Source: Lepisosteus oculatus (lineage: Eukaryota; Chordata; Actinopteri; Semionotiformes; Lepisosteidae). Taken from it: a DNA stretch of 64,000 nucleotides. Under the pieces are notes generated by a model, which saw nothing but the letters and a program-made list of their open reading frames with translations, was not told the origin of the DNA and searched no databases. This document shows positions 52,601 through 63,200 of the stretch, in pieces. Position 1 is the first letter of the stretch. Every line of letters starts with the position of its first letter. The stretch spans positions 14,095,501-14,159,500 of the forward strand of contig NC_090704.1 of assembly GCF_040954835.1 (NCBI RefSeq), given 5' to 3'. The translations under genes and the position numbers were made by a program.

Positions 52601-55600
52601 GCAGTGTAGGTAAATTCAAATACTTATTGCTCCAATACACATCTGTGTGTACATAATGTAGGTGTCTGTTTTAAAGCAGCTTGTGAATGGCTCAGGGAAG
52701 GATATTGCAATACTAAGAACTTGACTATGAAGAATCCCAACATCTTCTGTGTAGCTTTCAGAGCAGCTTCAAGGAGGGGGGCAGCACCCCCCACAGCTGC
52801 ATTAGGGATGACTACTGCCCTGAAAGGAAGGATGATCATATACCGTTAACTTATTAAACTTAGCCAAGAGACCAGCCTGGCAGCCAACTGCTTTTTTTAG
52901 GAGACACACTTCTCAAATACCTTTGTTGTACGGCTGTTGAAAAGTTGGATCCAAGATGTGAAAGAAGGAAAAAATAAATCTGTCAGTCAGACCATTTCAC
53001 TGTCTGCTTTTTTATTACATGCATGTTTCCTTCTTTCCCATAGCTTTTTAAAACAAATTAAAAAAACGTGTTGTTATGAGGTTAGGACATGAAAATCATG
53101 CAACTTGTAACTTGCATGTTTCTTTTTAATAATTTCCTTGGCTGACATTTTATCTAAAGGATCTCAAAGGAGTTACAATTACCTGTTTTTTTACATGCCA
53201 ATTTTGGTACCCATTTATACAATTGAGTTTGCTGGAGCAACCTAGGTAAGTACTTTGCTCAAGGGTACAGAAGCAGTACACATACCTAGGATTTGAATCC
53301 TCAACCTTCTAGTCAGGAGTCAGTGCCCTAACAAAATTATGATATTTAATTATGACACTGGCCTAACTAATTGAGTTATAACATTGGCCTACAATACCTG
53401 CTTTTGTGACTACAGAAATGGTTGTGGAACACTGAATTCAAAAACACTCTTTGATTAATTGTGTTAGTTCATTCACAACAGATCTGTCAAAGGTGTGGCA
53501 ATACTTCTATGTAAGTACAGCAAGGACAGAACAGTTGTACATCGTGTTTTAATCATGGTGTAAGATCATATATACCAGCATTTCCCTCCGGTCACTAATT
53601 ATAAGATGCAAAAACATACATCTATGAGCTTTAAATCAAAAGCTTGCATTAAGGCTTTTCAAGACCTTGAATCCAAGTCTAAGCCCTCACGTGTCCAGAA
53701 TTTATTTGTTCATTGCTATCTGACAGCCACAGAGAAGGATTTCAATAAACTATTGGTTTTATTAGTTCTCAAGAATGCATGAGAACACTTGGCTTTCCTT
53801 ATCCAGGGCACCTATTTCAAGAGTCATAGTAATCTAAAGACAATAATTTCTTCGTTTTATTTTGTAAAGGGGGCCTTCAGTCTTTCCATGGATTCTTTCT
53901 AAAGAACATAAACTGGTCCCTTCTGGCGTTTTTCTTGGCAGACTGTGTCCTCTCTTTCAGACTGATGTCAGACTCTACAGGGATTTTTTCATCTTTCTGC
54001 GTGCAATAAGATGACTGGCTTTTCTCGTCATCTTCCCTATCTTATTCAGACAGGCCACAGTGAGCGATAACTCCAGAGAAAAGGCAGCTTTGCTTTTCTT
54101 CGTAATTATTTCCCGATAAATAACTTAATCTTCCAAATGCTGAGTCATAATGTTTAAAAACAATATAGAATACATTGCAGAAATGATTGCAGACCATCCC
54201 TTGGTCACTGATTTAACACATCCTTGAAGGCCATTCTTAGGATTTTTGATAACTTCATCAACACACATTTTAATGTGAAACAATTCAGCGTGTGATTTAA
54301 TTTGGGGAAAAAATATTTCTCAACGTCCTGGGGGTGATATCACTGAAAACAAGAGGGAAAATATTTTTTGGAGGAACAGTGCTATCTTTTGTAAGGGGAA
54401 AAGTCAAAGGCATTGTCTGTAAAATCATTTCACTGATGCTGAGGTGCATTTATGGACTACATTTAAATTTATTATTACTATATCACTATTTATGTGAGAA
54501 ACCCAGGTTTAAGAGGCATGAATCAAATTGATTTAATGATAGCCTAAAGGCTCATTGACCATATGTCTAGATTTAATTGTTCCCAAGGAGCCTGAACAAA
54601 TTTGTGGAAAGGACTTCAGTGTCCACACCCTTTTCAGTTTGACAGTACGCTCTCTCTTTCATTAAGAACATCTCATTAATAAAGTTCATGATCGTAATGT
54701 ATGAAGTGCTAATTTGCTATTGTGAATATTTAGCATAAGAAATAGAGGGGCAAGACCCTACATCATTTTTCACAATACAGTTAAAAATATACTAAGGCTC
54801 AAAAACTGTTTAATTAAACAAGTAAATAAAATAATGGAGCCAAAAAAAAAACAAAATAAAATATTACTAAAGTGAATTTTGAATTAAAAGCTCTGCTAAA
54901 ATGTTCTGAATATTTATTTGGAGAAGTACTTTTGTCTACAAACTCTGGGCATAGCTCATACACACACAAAAAAATTGTTTTACTATTTCATGCACTTTTC
55001 TGACAACAGCAATGAGATGTATGTGCCACCATCACTTTCCCATTAAACTAGACTAGAATTGTGGTGGTCTTGTGTGGAACTTGACCCAGTCTAGTTATAA
55101 CACAGCAGATATTTTAAAACAGCCTAAAACTGTTTTGCTTTTGTCAAGGGGATTGCTTTTGTCAAGACTAACAACTCTGAAAACTCTAAAAGACTGATCA
55201 ATTCCCACAGTGCAACTCAGACAGATTACATGTTAGACACGACTACAAAAAAAACCCTCCTGGACTAATCTCACCTTTCCAGATATAGAAGAGTCCTCTT
55301 TTTCTCAGAGGTCCCTCTTATCCCTTTGCCTTCAACTTCAATATGTACTTTCAATTAAACCTCAGGAAATTTAGAGCAGAAACAATAAAATACTGAGTGT
55401 GACCTTTAGCACTCTTCACCTTTAAACTGATCCATTCAGATTACTAACGAAAAGGCAAATAACGGTACTCAGAGAAACATCCAAGCACGCTCTGCTGCAG
55501 CCGATAATTGGGGATAATAGCGTGGGACAGTTACAAGACTGTTGGGGGAATTTAAGAATTTCATCTGAAATTGTCATCATCAGTCTGATATCTCCTGCAC

Positions 55601-57255
55601 TGCCAGGATTAATGTGAAACAGCATTTCTTGACTTAAATTTTATATTTGAACAATGGAGTGCATCTCCAAGAGGTCATCTCAGCTAGGAAAGAAATGTCT
55701 CTACCATTTGCCCACTATTGTTTCCACTTCAATGTTGAGTAGTCTGAAAATGAACCAGCAAAACGAGACAACAGATAACTGAATTAAAAAAAAAACATGG
55801 TGTTAATAGATCCTTGGGTTTGGAGGTGTCAGTCCCTCACTTGACAAGCTTACCTAACAATCTAATGTTTCTAATGTTTTCAACCAACGGAAAATGTGAA
55901 AAATTAAAATAAAATGTGAATAATATGTCCAAAATAAAAAATAAAGAAGAATGGCTGTTAGACTTGCTCACCAGATCCTAAATCGATGCAAGGAATATAT
56001 TTTATTTTGGTTTTGTGACAGAGCCAGCTAAGGTTTCTCCCCCTGGTATGCCTCAGAACTGTGAGGTCTACAATGTTAAACACCAAAGCCACTGAATAAC
56101 AATCTAGCTCTAGAGCAATGCAGATTTGCTTTCCATAGAATGTCAGTCTGTTTCTATACTCTCTGGCTTTCTGAGCTCAGTGGCTTCCTGTAACTGGAGC
56201 TCCTCAAGTAATGATAAATTAAATTCATTTTTATGGGAGTGCAGCAAGGGGACAAACAAAGCACAGCGTACACCAGGGTTGGAAAAAACAACCATAAAGT
56301 AAACTTTCAGTAGTTTAATTACTGATCTGTCACAAGCTTTACCTCAGGATTTTTAGGTAAGACCAAAATCATATCATCCAGCCCTAATCCAAACCGTATA
56401 TGTGTAAATGCGAAGCAAGACCAATTTACATGTTTTGCCCTAAGGATAACATTACAGAATGTTGCTAGTTTGGAGAAGGTAAACAAAGACAGACCAGGCT
56501 AATTAAATCCATCTGACACCACTGCGAGCCTGCAGCCTAGGCCAGGGCATTGAATTCTCATGGTGCTCCATGGAAAAAAAAAGTTATTAAAGATGCTCTG
56601 CTGGAACATAAGGTTTTGCAGCAGAGGAGTTGTAAATATATTGACAACCTCCACTTTCAAAAACTATTAACAGAATTTAAGCTGTCTTTTTTTCCCCCTC
56701 ATTTCAAAGGTTTTGCACTTACCTTAACCTCCTGGGTTTCTGAAAAGATTGCTTTTTTAGAGACAGATATCTAAACATATTCAGGCGGTGCAGTGGCTCT
56801 GTGGCTAGAAAGTTGCCAGTTTGGATCCTGTGGCTGGCAGAGGAAGCCTGCTCCGTTGGGCCCCTGAGCAAGACCTTAACCCCAACTGCTCCAGGGGTTA
56901 TAAATGGCTGACCCTGTGCTCTGACCCCAAGCTTCTCTCCCTGTCTGTGTCCCCCATGGAAAGCAAGTTGGGGTATGCAAAAAAAGAAATTCCTAATACA
57001 AGAAATTGTATATGGCCAAAAAAGTGATCTTATCTTATTACCCAAAACTATATTTTCTCACCGGATGCAGCTGTCAGGTATCACAATCGAGGCATCAGAC
57101 TATACTGACTGAATGCAACACTTTCCAGATTGCGATGCATTTCCAAGAAAAGCACACCAACAAAATAAAATATATCTCCTTACCTTTGTCTGCATCACTG
57201 GAAATATTCCATGATGGAGTTGCTGTCAATTGAGGATCTGGAAGCAAATCAGATC
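23383..57255 (-). CDS. ror1: ror1, receptor tyrosine kinase-like orphan receptor 1, exons 2-9 (5'-partial)
   Basis: Single-pass membrane receptor for Wnt5a-type ligands in non-canonical Wnt signalling (family knowledge). Eight coding exons are read on the minus strand: 57184-57255, 51146-51433, 50351-50387, 33240-33367, 31754-32071, 30526-30771, 29616-29818 and 23383-24810. Each has an AG acceptor; the seven upstream ones have GT donors, and every split codon is completed in frame. The joined product is about 906 residues: linker, Ig domain, cysteine-rich Frizzled domain, kringle, transmembrane helix, tyrosine-kinase-like domain, Ser/Thr/Pro-rich tail. Juxtamembrane [20 protein letters not shown] and the C-terminus ending ITADL identify ROR1, not ROR2 (compared with remembered human sequences, not aligned). 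Human ROR1 has 937 residues, so about 30, the signal-peptide exon, are missing and should lie beyond 64000. No disruption is seen. Confidence 0.96.
24811..29615. other. ror1: ror1 intron 8
   Basis: 4.8 kb without supported exons. Holds AAT microsatellites (24885-24916, 25576-25622), a three-unit AGATTTC-type repeat near 25259-25280, and a SINE tail at 25538. Confidence 0.7.
25538..25622 (+). repeat. SINE 3' tail fragment plus (AAT)n microsatellite
   Basis: AGTGGAGTGTCCAGAAAAGC followed by CAAC repeats and about 15 AAT units. Same tail as at 4945 and 31505. Confidence 0.65.
29616..29818 (-). CDS. ror1: ror1 exon 8, transmembrane and juxtamembrane segment
   Basis: 203 bases. The segment [20 protein letters not shown] is the membrane helix, followed by FICVCRNNQ and a basic, proline-containing stretch. 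It ends at NTYKPK with the donor GTTAGTGA at a codon boundary, so exon 9 starts in phase 0. Acceptor CATCCTCCAG is good. Confidence 0.97.
29819..30525. other. ror1: ror1 intron 7
   Basis: Short intron, AT-rich, nothing else recognised. Confidence 0.7.
30526..30771 (-). CDS. ror1: ror1 exon 7, kringle domain
   Basis: 246 bases coding one complete kringle from HKCYNSSG to CEIPVC. Six cysteines are seen, in HKC, LQC, YCRNP, WCF, LCEI and PVC, with the typical [10 protein letters not shown] and GPWCFTLD motifs. The donor GTGAGAAC lies one base into the following aspartate codon. Confidence 0.97.
30772..31753. other. ror1: ror1 intron 6
   Basis: Contains a SINE 3' tail at 31505-31620; the part from about 31180 to 31500 is less AT-rich and may be repeat-derived but is not identified. 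Confidence 0.6.
31505..31620 (+). repeat. SINE 3' tail (same family as 4945 and 25538)
   Basis: GCACATTGGTGGTGGTGGAG, then GTAAAGCGCTTTGAGTGGAG and TGCTATATAAGTGTAAG before an ATT-rich end. Most complete tail of the three. Confidence 0.7.
31754..32071 (-). CDS. ror1: ror1 exon 6, remainder of Frizzled cysteine-rich domain
   Basis: 318 bases with a TTTTCTTAG acceptor and a GTAAGACC donor. Contains [37 protein letters not shown] and RLKLPNC, the cysteine framework of the ROR Frizzled domain. It ends at PINK plus one base of an asparagine that the kringle exon completes, as in mammals. Confidence 0.97.
32072..33239. other. ror1: ror1 intron 5
   Basis: AT-rich; a short tandem CCACACT repeat at about 32222-32244. 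No exon supported. Confidence 0.65.
33240..33367 (-). CDS. ror1: ror1 exon 5, start of Frizzled cysteine-rich domain
   Basis: 128 bases after the acceptor TTTCCCAG and before the donor GTATTTAT. It encodes [20 protein letters not shown] and on to GEIENQIT, the first part of the Frizzled-like domain that contacts Wnt ligands. The split alanine codon at its end is completed by exon 6. Confidence 0.95.
33928..33939 (+). promoter_or_regulatory. CTCF-like motif
   Basis: CCACTAGGGAGC matches 11 of 12 positions of the core pattern CCASYAGRKGGC. Sequence-only prediction. Confidence 0.3.
41269..41550 (+). repeat. tRNA-headed SINE copy, plus strand
   Basis: GTAAGCATTGCTGCCTTGCA, the B-box-like GGTTCAATTCC and the body TCCTCCCACAGTCCAAAAAC in family order; the 3' end is degraded. 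Confidence 0.8.
44867..45047 (-). repeat. tRNA-headed SINE, 3' half only
   Basis: CATCCATTCCAACTGCTCC, ACACCCTGGACAGGACACCA and GTCTTTGGACTGTGGGAGG in the reverse orientation; the tRNA-like head is missing beyond about 45047. Confidence 0.75.
45423..47052 (-). mobile_element. Tc1-like transposon, apparently intact
   Basis: 1630 bases flanked by TA target duplications (45421-45422 and 47053-47054). The terminal inverted repeats are about 212 bases (45423-45635 and 46841-47052), starting CAGTGCCTTGCGAAAGTATT, with about two differences seen in the main stretch plus small changes at the inner end. One long open frame encodes a complete transposase on the minus strand. Inserted in ror1 intron 4. 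Confidence 0.96.
45642..46661 (-). CDS. Tc1/mariner transposase, 339 residues, complete
   Basis: Cut-and-paste transposase acting in the nucleus on the element's own inverted repeats. The N-terminal helix-turn-helix DNA-binding regions span about residues 1-110, with a GRPSKLS linker at 58-64 like the GRPR motif. The catalytic triad is Asp152 ([12 protein letters not shown]), Asp243 ([10 protein letters not shown]) and Glu278 ([11 protein letters not shown]), with 34 residues between the last two, i.e. DD34E typical of Tc1. The glycine-rich [10 protein letters not shown] box is present. The length is normal for the family and no stop or frameshift is seen, so the protein may be functional. 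Its start ATG follows the right inverted repeat at a usual distance. Confidence 0.96.
   Translation of the reverse strand: MKTKEHTRQVRNTVVEKFKAGFGYKKISQASNIPRSTVQAIILKWKEYQTTANLPRPGRPSKLSAQTRRRLIRDAAKRPMITLDELQRTTAEVGESVHRTTISLTLHKSGLYGRVARRKPFLKDIHKKSRLKFATSHLGDTPNMWKKVLWSDETKIELFGHNAKRYVWRKSNTAHHPQHTIPTVKHGGGSIMVWACFSSAGTGKMVKIEGKMDAAKYRTILDENLLESAKDLKLGRRFIFQQDNDPKHTAKSTKEWFTNKRIQVFEWPSQSPDLNPIENLWKELKTAVHKRSPSNLTELELFCKEEWARISVSRCAKLIETYPKRLAAVIAAKGGSTKY
48335..49075 (+). mobile_element. Decayed CR1/L2-like LINE, ORF2 C-terminal part
   Basis: Plus-strand reading AQRRTTR...[18 protein letters not shown] at about 48350-48440 and a later NVWNDLP-like codon run near 48939 match the order of conserved C-terminal motifs in CR1-type LINEs (QRRATR, RLKxLxLxSLxxRR, WNxLP). 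Several stops; no function. Confidence 0.5.
50351..50387 (-). CDS. ror1: ror1 exon 4, 37-base linker exon
   Basis: Very short exon between the acceptor CTTTTTCAG and the donor GTAAGTGT. It completes the glycine of VKFG, encodes a proline-rich linker ([11 protein letters not shown]) and leaves two bases for a proline completed by exon 5. Human ROR1 has a proline-containing linker at the same place. Phases on both sides only fit if this exon is included. Confidence 0.9.
50388..51145. other. ror1: ror1 intron 3
   Basis: 758-base intron, no other feature recognised. Confidence 0.8.
51146..51433 (-). CDS. ror1: ror1 exon 3, immunoglobulin domain
   Basis: 288 bases encoding a C2-type Ig domain. 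The disulphide cysteines are in ELHCKVSG and YFQCVATN, with the core tryptophan in IRWLKND and the DTTDTGYF motif before the second cysteine. Acceptor GGACAG and donor GTGAGATT are good. It starts in the codon D left by exon 2 and ends one base into a glycine codon, after the segment TGVLFVKF. Confidence 0.97.
53150..53345 (-). mobile_element. V-SINE-like element, minus strand
   Basis: In reverse it reads a tRNA-like head with B-box GGATTCAAATCC followed by the core TTGAGCAAAGTACTTACCTA and GGTTGCTCC, the order known for V-SINEs of fishes. Confidence 0.65.
56784..57037 (+). mobile_element. tRNA-derived SINE with V-SINE-like core, copy 2
   Basis: Second copy of the family at 17898: GGCGGTGCAGTGGCTCTGTG, B-box-like GTTTGGATCC, GAGCAAGACCTTAACCCC and the end GTGATCTTATCTTA. 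It lies 146 bases below ror1 exon 2. Confidence 0.8.
57184..57255 (-). CDS. ror1: ror1 exon 2, N-terminal extracellular linker
   Basis: 72 bases after the acceptor TTTTGTAG and before the donor GTAAGGAG. It begins with two bases of a split codon and ends with one. The peptide contains [20 protein letters not shown], matching the SWNISS segment before the Ig domain of vertebrate ROR1; NIS is a potential N-glycosylation site. Confidence 0.9.
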
Positions 57256-60200
57256 CTACAAAACAAAACAAAAACAATGCAATCACCAATCTGTGTGGGA
57301 TCATTGTCTGGTATAGAAACAGCATGCGAAGGCCATAATCCTAGTTTATGACAATGAATAAAACACAAATATGTACTTCCAGCAGCTTTCTGCTATTATT
57401 CATCTCCATATTGTCTTCTGTCTCTGCAGATACTATCTAGATGTGATTCTGCAGAGAGAAAAATTGCTTTTGCTGATCACAACTTAGTGCTGACGTATCG
57501 TGACATCCCCCTCGACATTGCAGAATTAAGTTTTCAACTTTGGCCAGCAAGCCTTTATTATAATCTGTTTTTTGTTTCCTCTCTCCAAAGCCAAAAACTC
57601 ACCCATATGTAAAATTAACTTAGTAATATATCATCTCCGCTCCCAGCAGGTTTTACTTGCTAAGTGAATAAATTGTCAATGTGCTGACAGTCTCAGAGCT
57701 CTTTTGGCACTGCAATGTGCAGAAATAACTCTCTTGGTATCCCCTGGCCCTAATTAACACCTGGAAACCTACTGACTGCCACAGACAGGTCTCCTGAACT
57801 CAGCACTGACATCTGCAAACACAGAAGCAAATTCAGAGCACCGATGAATTTGTTAACTGGATTGTTTCTTTTCAGAGGCATGGAGACTGAAGCACAGGGA
57901 TATGGTTCTCTTTTCATCTAGTTAGAGAACCAAAGTTTGATTTTGGGATAAAAGAGATGCCAATATTGATGCAACAATCTGCCATTTTCTTTTTTCTTAC
58001 ACCAAGGTCCAAATAATTTCTCTTTTTCAGTCAGTGGATCTGGCATGTAACATACACATCAACGGCATTCATGGTACAGAGTAAACATTTGCGTGGAATA
58101 GGACTGTCAAACACCAGTTGACCAACACAATGTACAAGTAAGTAAATTGGTACTCTTTGAAAGTCCTCTTCCACATCTGTTTTCCTTTTACAATAATCTT
58201 TCTATTGCAGTATATTCTCAACAGCCAACCTGGCAAAAAGAGTAAGCAGGTTCTGCAAAGCCATCGGGCAGAAGGAGCCACTCTCAGTAAAGGGCAACAG
58301 TTGTTGGAAGAGCAAGTGTGGGAGAGAGACACTGTTGTGGCGCAAGTGTGAAACTGTTAAGTGGGTGTTAATCTGTCGTAAAACATGACGCGTGTTAAAA
58401 CGAAGAGCCTTTAACGAGGCCTGGAAATTAGTTCACACCTGGCGTCACAGGTTGCACCTCCACCATGCCACAGCAGAAAGTTGTCAGGCTGCCCTGCTTT
58501 CAGTACTGTCAAGTCAGCATTGAGGGTGCTGTGCTGAACGGCGCATGTGAATTGTTTTCTTACTGTACTCATAGGATAACGTTGCACACGACAGCTGCCT
58601 AAAAACAGGTGGCTGAATGCTTGCTAGAGTCACAGTGGAATAAAGCAATGTGTAAACAATCATTAAATTATTTTTTTTGATGAAAGACTGGGTGATTCTC
58701 CTCTTCTACAGTGCTTAGTGGGTAACCTACTGAGGACATGGAGTAAAGCAGTCACATGTGATTCCAGGAGCTTAAAGGCTAGAAGATGCATATAATCTAT
58801 ATGCCAGCTATATAATACTATAACTCTTATCACTAACTCCTTTCATATCATTTTATTTTGTCAATTATAATAATGTTTGGGGGAGCCTAACGAATATGTA
58901 GTAGTGAACTCAAATGATAAAATGGCCTGTTCATCTGACTTTGATGAATGCAGGTCAATGGTTGGGTGAAATCAAATTTAAATGCACCCAGCAAATAAAA
59001 TCTACTAACACAGAGCCTGATTGCAGGTTTCCAAAACAAAAATGCCAGCAAAAACTAAAAAGATTATAACTTGTCTTGTAACAGGAGATGGCTTGAAGTT
59101 CTGTGCAAACTGGGCCCGGGTACAAATAAAGTGATACTGAAAAAACAAGAGCACAAAAAGCCCACCTGCAAACCCGCAGTGGGGATACACTTGAATAATT
59201 GAAGTTTAATTACCACAAAGTAAATTTGCAAACCTAGAAATGTCTTCCTGATATACTGAAGTCAAAACACTAAATATCTGCGGTGCAAATCTGTTTATTG
59301 AGGGATTTCTTAGCCACTGTGGTACTTCACATTTATTTGTAAAAGGATGTCACGCATGGGTTAACTCTGTAATAGTAAGAAACCAATGGAATGCAGGTAA
59401 GGGCCAAATAAAAAAGTCGAGGTAAGCCAAAGGGATATCAAAACAAATGAAAGGCATTTTTCCAGTTTGTGAACATCTGCTAGCTAACCCATCATTATAC
59501 AATCAAGAAATATCTAGAAAATTGTGGGGGTTATTTTGAGATTAGCATTTAATGTTTTCCAGCAACAAAGGATGGTTTTATTAGTAACATTTGCTAATTA
59601 TGTCCCAAAAATAGTATGGGTCACACAGGCTGTCCATGAAATAGAGCAGATGAAACAAAGCAAATCTTTGACATTGACACAGAGGGGTAGCTGGCTTAGT
59701 CACCCTACCCTATAACTATTTAACTGAATAAACTTCATGTTCGGACTAAAATGATGTATGTGAGAATTAAAATGGATGATACGTGAACTATATTGCTGCT
59801 CACTTTAGAAACATGTGATTTTCTTTTCCTGCTGCAATTTTTCGTTTGACTTTTTTCAAGTTTCTCCGTTGACAAGCATCACGAACCCTGTTACATAGTG
59901 CACTGGGTTACACACTTTTCCAGACTAAAGAATAAGCAATTCTGATTTATTCAGCACCTAATTAAAATGTAACAGTGCGTCCATGCATCTTGCTATGCAA
60001 ATGACAAACTAAACCCATGTTTTGTGGGATTTTGGGATTGTCAAATGAACAATTTCAGGGTTATCCTTACATTCAGATAAATATACAACAGTGCAAGTAT
60101 GAAAACACTGAAGAAATGACCAAGGATTCATTCATTATATATTTTTATTTTCATTCCTTCAGCTCCTCATTTGGTTGGTTTAACAGATGAAGAAGGAAAT

Positions 60201-63200
60201 TGTATACAAAGACATTTCAGAAAGGGAACAGAAAATATTTGATGAAAAAACTACTGAAAAATAAAAAAAAAACAGCAGGAAATGGTACATTCTCACATTC
60301 GGATCTCAGATACCATAGGGCTGGTTCACGGCTGTGGATGCTGCCTTTATGAGTTATTAAGGTAATTACAAAGAACTTTCTGATACAAGTGGAAAATATA
60401 ATCTTGGCTCACAATGGTTTGGAGAATATAAAAACATCCAAACTTTAAAGCAAAAGTCGAAAAAAAACCAAACCAGTAATATAGCCAGCATTCTGTGGTC
60501 CAATGAGATCTGAGCTCACATTGAGTACTTTGTTTTGGGCATAATGTGCCTCTACTGCCAATGCTTCTAAAACAAATACTATAGAGTTGGTTCAAGCTTG
60601 GCTACTGAGTGAGATTACTGAAATGCACACCGAGGGGAATAAATAAAAGCAATGCCTTGAGCCACTGAGAAATTCATTTTCCCATTTCAGCACAGGGAAA
60701 AGAGTGCGCTTGTCCTTGGCCACTCAACTGTGGGTAGCAGAGTTGAAATTAGGAGGAAACAACTGGGAGACAGCAAAATCAGTCTGAGTGCATAATATAC
60801 TCTGAGAACACCCCCCCCCCCCCCTTTCAATATACACATTGGTAACTTGATGACCTCCTACAACAAAGGTACACAAGGGGAAAGCAGGTCAATGAACCAT
60901 GAGAGTCTGTGGCATACATGTTACGAAGATAATTTGGAATTAGTGCACAGGAACAAGCAATATTGTTCACTTACGACAGTGAACTTTAAGGAGTCTGAAA
61001 ACCATGCAGAAATGTTCAAATCCCGGGTAGAAATGTGATCATTCTCAGTGCTTAAAAATTAAAATGCACCTCATCTTTTCACAAATGAGACTAAGTGATA
61101 TGTGCTATCACCTGTCCTTTTAAAAATATAATGGACTTTCTTAGTGCTCTTGATAACCAGCTTTGGTGTTGCCTTGAATACTATCCATGACACGGACCTG
61201 CAGAAGGAAATATTACATTCAAACCAAACATGAGAAACACATTTCCATTACAGAATCACACTGTACCAGATGAAAATGGTGTTTATTATGTCTCTTAACC
61301 ACACTCCGCCTAACATGATGAGATCTGGGACATATTCTTGGGATTTTACATTTCATCAGAATATAGAATGGCAATGAATTGATATCATTTTACTATTTAA
61401 TGACTGGTTCATGTACGGGATGCAGTCTTTCAGCAGTTAGGATTACAGAGGCTTTAAGCAATATTTGAAAATCCAAGCATGTTACCACCTTCTGTGAAAT
61501 CCATTTATTACTTTGAAAGGATCACGAACCCAATCAACACACTGACTTCATTCAGATTCGTCTCACTTCCCCCATCCCCACCCCCTTAGCCTGTATTTAT
61601 TTTGGAAATAAAAACAGGAGCTTGATCATTTGTATTATTGTTCCAAAATCAAAACACAAGCTATTCCACTGCTCAATTTTTTAGCTTCCTGACTGTGTAT
61701 TTAACATGAGACTAGATCGGTCCCCAGGTCAGTATCAGTGGTCTTTCTCGCGTTTCAAATCTATAAACTGGGAGCTAATTGTATGAACCATTTTAAATAT
61801 GAAATACCTCAAGAATGAAATATGGATATCCTTACTCCTAAATGTTTCCTTGTGTTAAAGCGACTTTGTACAGCACCCTTAAACACACAGAAAACTTAAG
61901 GGGAAGTTTCATAAAAGGTGTTTGTTTCCGCGGCCCACTGAGATCAACTGCAGCTCACACCACAGACAAAGTAAGCCAGTAACCTGTGTAGACATGAAGA
62001 CCCACCATCCTGAAACAAACACGCAGCTAATCACACTTATGTAGAAGTGGAAAACAGAAGCAACACCAGAACCCTTACTGTCTTAACATTTTTAAGCTCT
62101 CCAGGGCGCTGACAAGGCACTAAAAGGTGAGTGAAAGCTTTATGTTTTGATACAGAATACACATACTGCCATTGTCTAATACTCCTCATAGCCAAAATGC
62201 ATCAAAAAGAAAAAAAGAGGAAATAATATCGATTCTGTATTTCATTCAGTAAGTAAGAAATTCAGGAAAGTCCAAATAATTAATACTTTATAGAATATTT
62301 TGTGGATTATGGCTATACCTCCATGGGCCATTCCATTACAAAATGAGAATTATTGGGGCATGGTGTATTAGCTGTGAAAGGAACTGTTTGCAAATTTGTT
62401 TTTGTCTTGTAACCTGATTTACTGTGCCTGTGATGGTCCAAACGAATGCCAAAATCATGCTTAATGAGATGCCATCAAAAGAGAACATCACTTTTGAAGC
62501 AGAAAGCAGCACACTCAGATGCCCTCCAAAACAGGTTGAAATTCAGTTTTAATTCAAATCTTGCAAGCAAAATACATTTCAGCACAGAAGGGCCCTTACT
62601 GTCTCCTTTGCCAAAGGGTAGCGGTTGGTGGTGACTGCTTATTGTTCCTGCCGGCATCATTAATCCATCTTTCATCAAACCTCTGACCTTCCCATGTATT
62701 CCGAACTCCTCTTGGTTTCCCAAAGCTTGCAGATGCTAAGCCCCGGGCCTCTGATTTTAACATGCTTTTGTTTAGTGAAAGCTGTCAATTACTTCATAAT
62801 GACACAACTCAGCAGAGACTCAGTAGACAAACAAATAGATGCTTGCAGCATGCCAGAATACCTTAAACATTTACTTTGACTTGACTTTTATGCCCTCCTT
62901 TAAATAATTATTAGGAGTTATTAAAACGTATTTTTTTATTATCTGAAGTGTCGAGCGACAATCTACCTTGTAAACCTTTATGCAAAATAACTGTTTTTAG
63001 GATTAATCTATTAACAAAGCAGTGGGTTTGCTAAGCACTGTTTTTTTACTTAATTGGCATTATTTCTTCTGAAAGTTAGGTCAGCATCTCTCACAGTTAG
63101 AAAATGTTAGTCTCTTAGCATTATGTTGCGCAGAACCTTTGACAAAGACGCAGAAGGGAAATTCTAAGCAGTTTAGATCATGGCTTTAAACTACTGCAAT

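Larger units (their letters stand above)
51434..57183. other. ror1: ror1 intron 2
   Basis: 5.75 kb with a reverse V-SINE-like element at 53150-53345, a tRNA-derived SINE at 56784-57037 and a possible conserved non-coding block near 55440-55620. No additional exon fits. Confidence 0.7.

Noticed and set aside
58069..58332. Candidate ror1 signal-peptide exon on the minus strand
   Set aside because: The hydrophobic part is not at the N-terminus, there is no suitable donor in the phase needed by exon 2, and no similarity to ROR1 starts.
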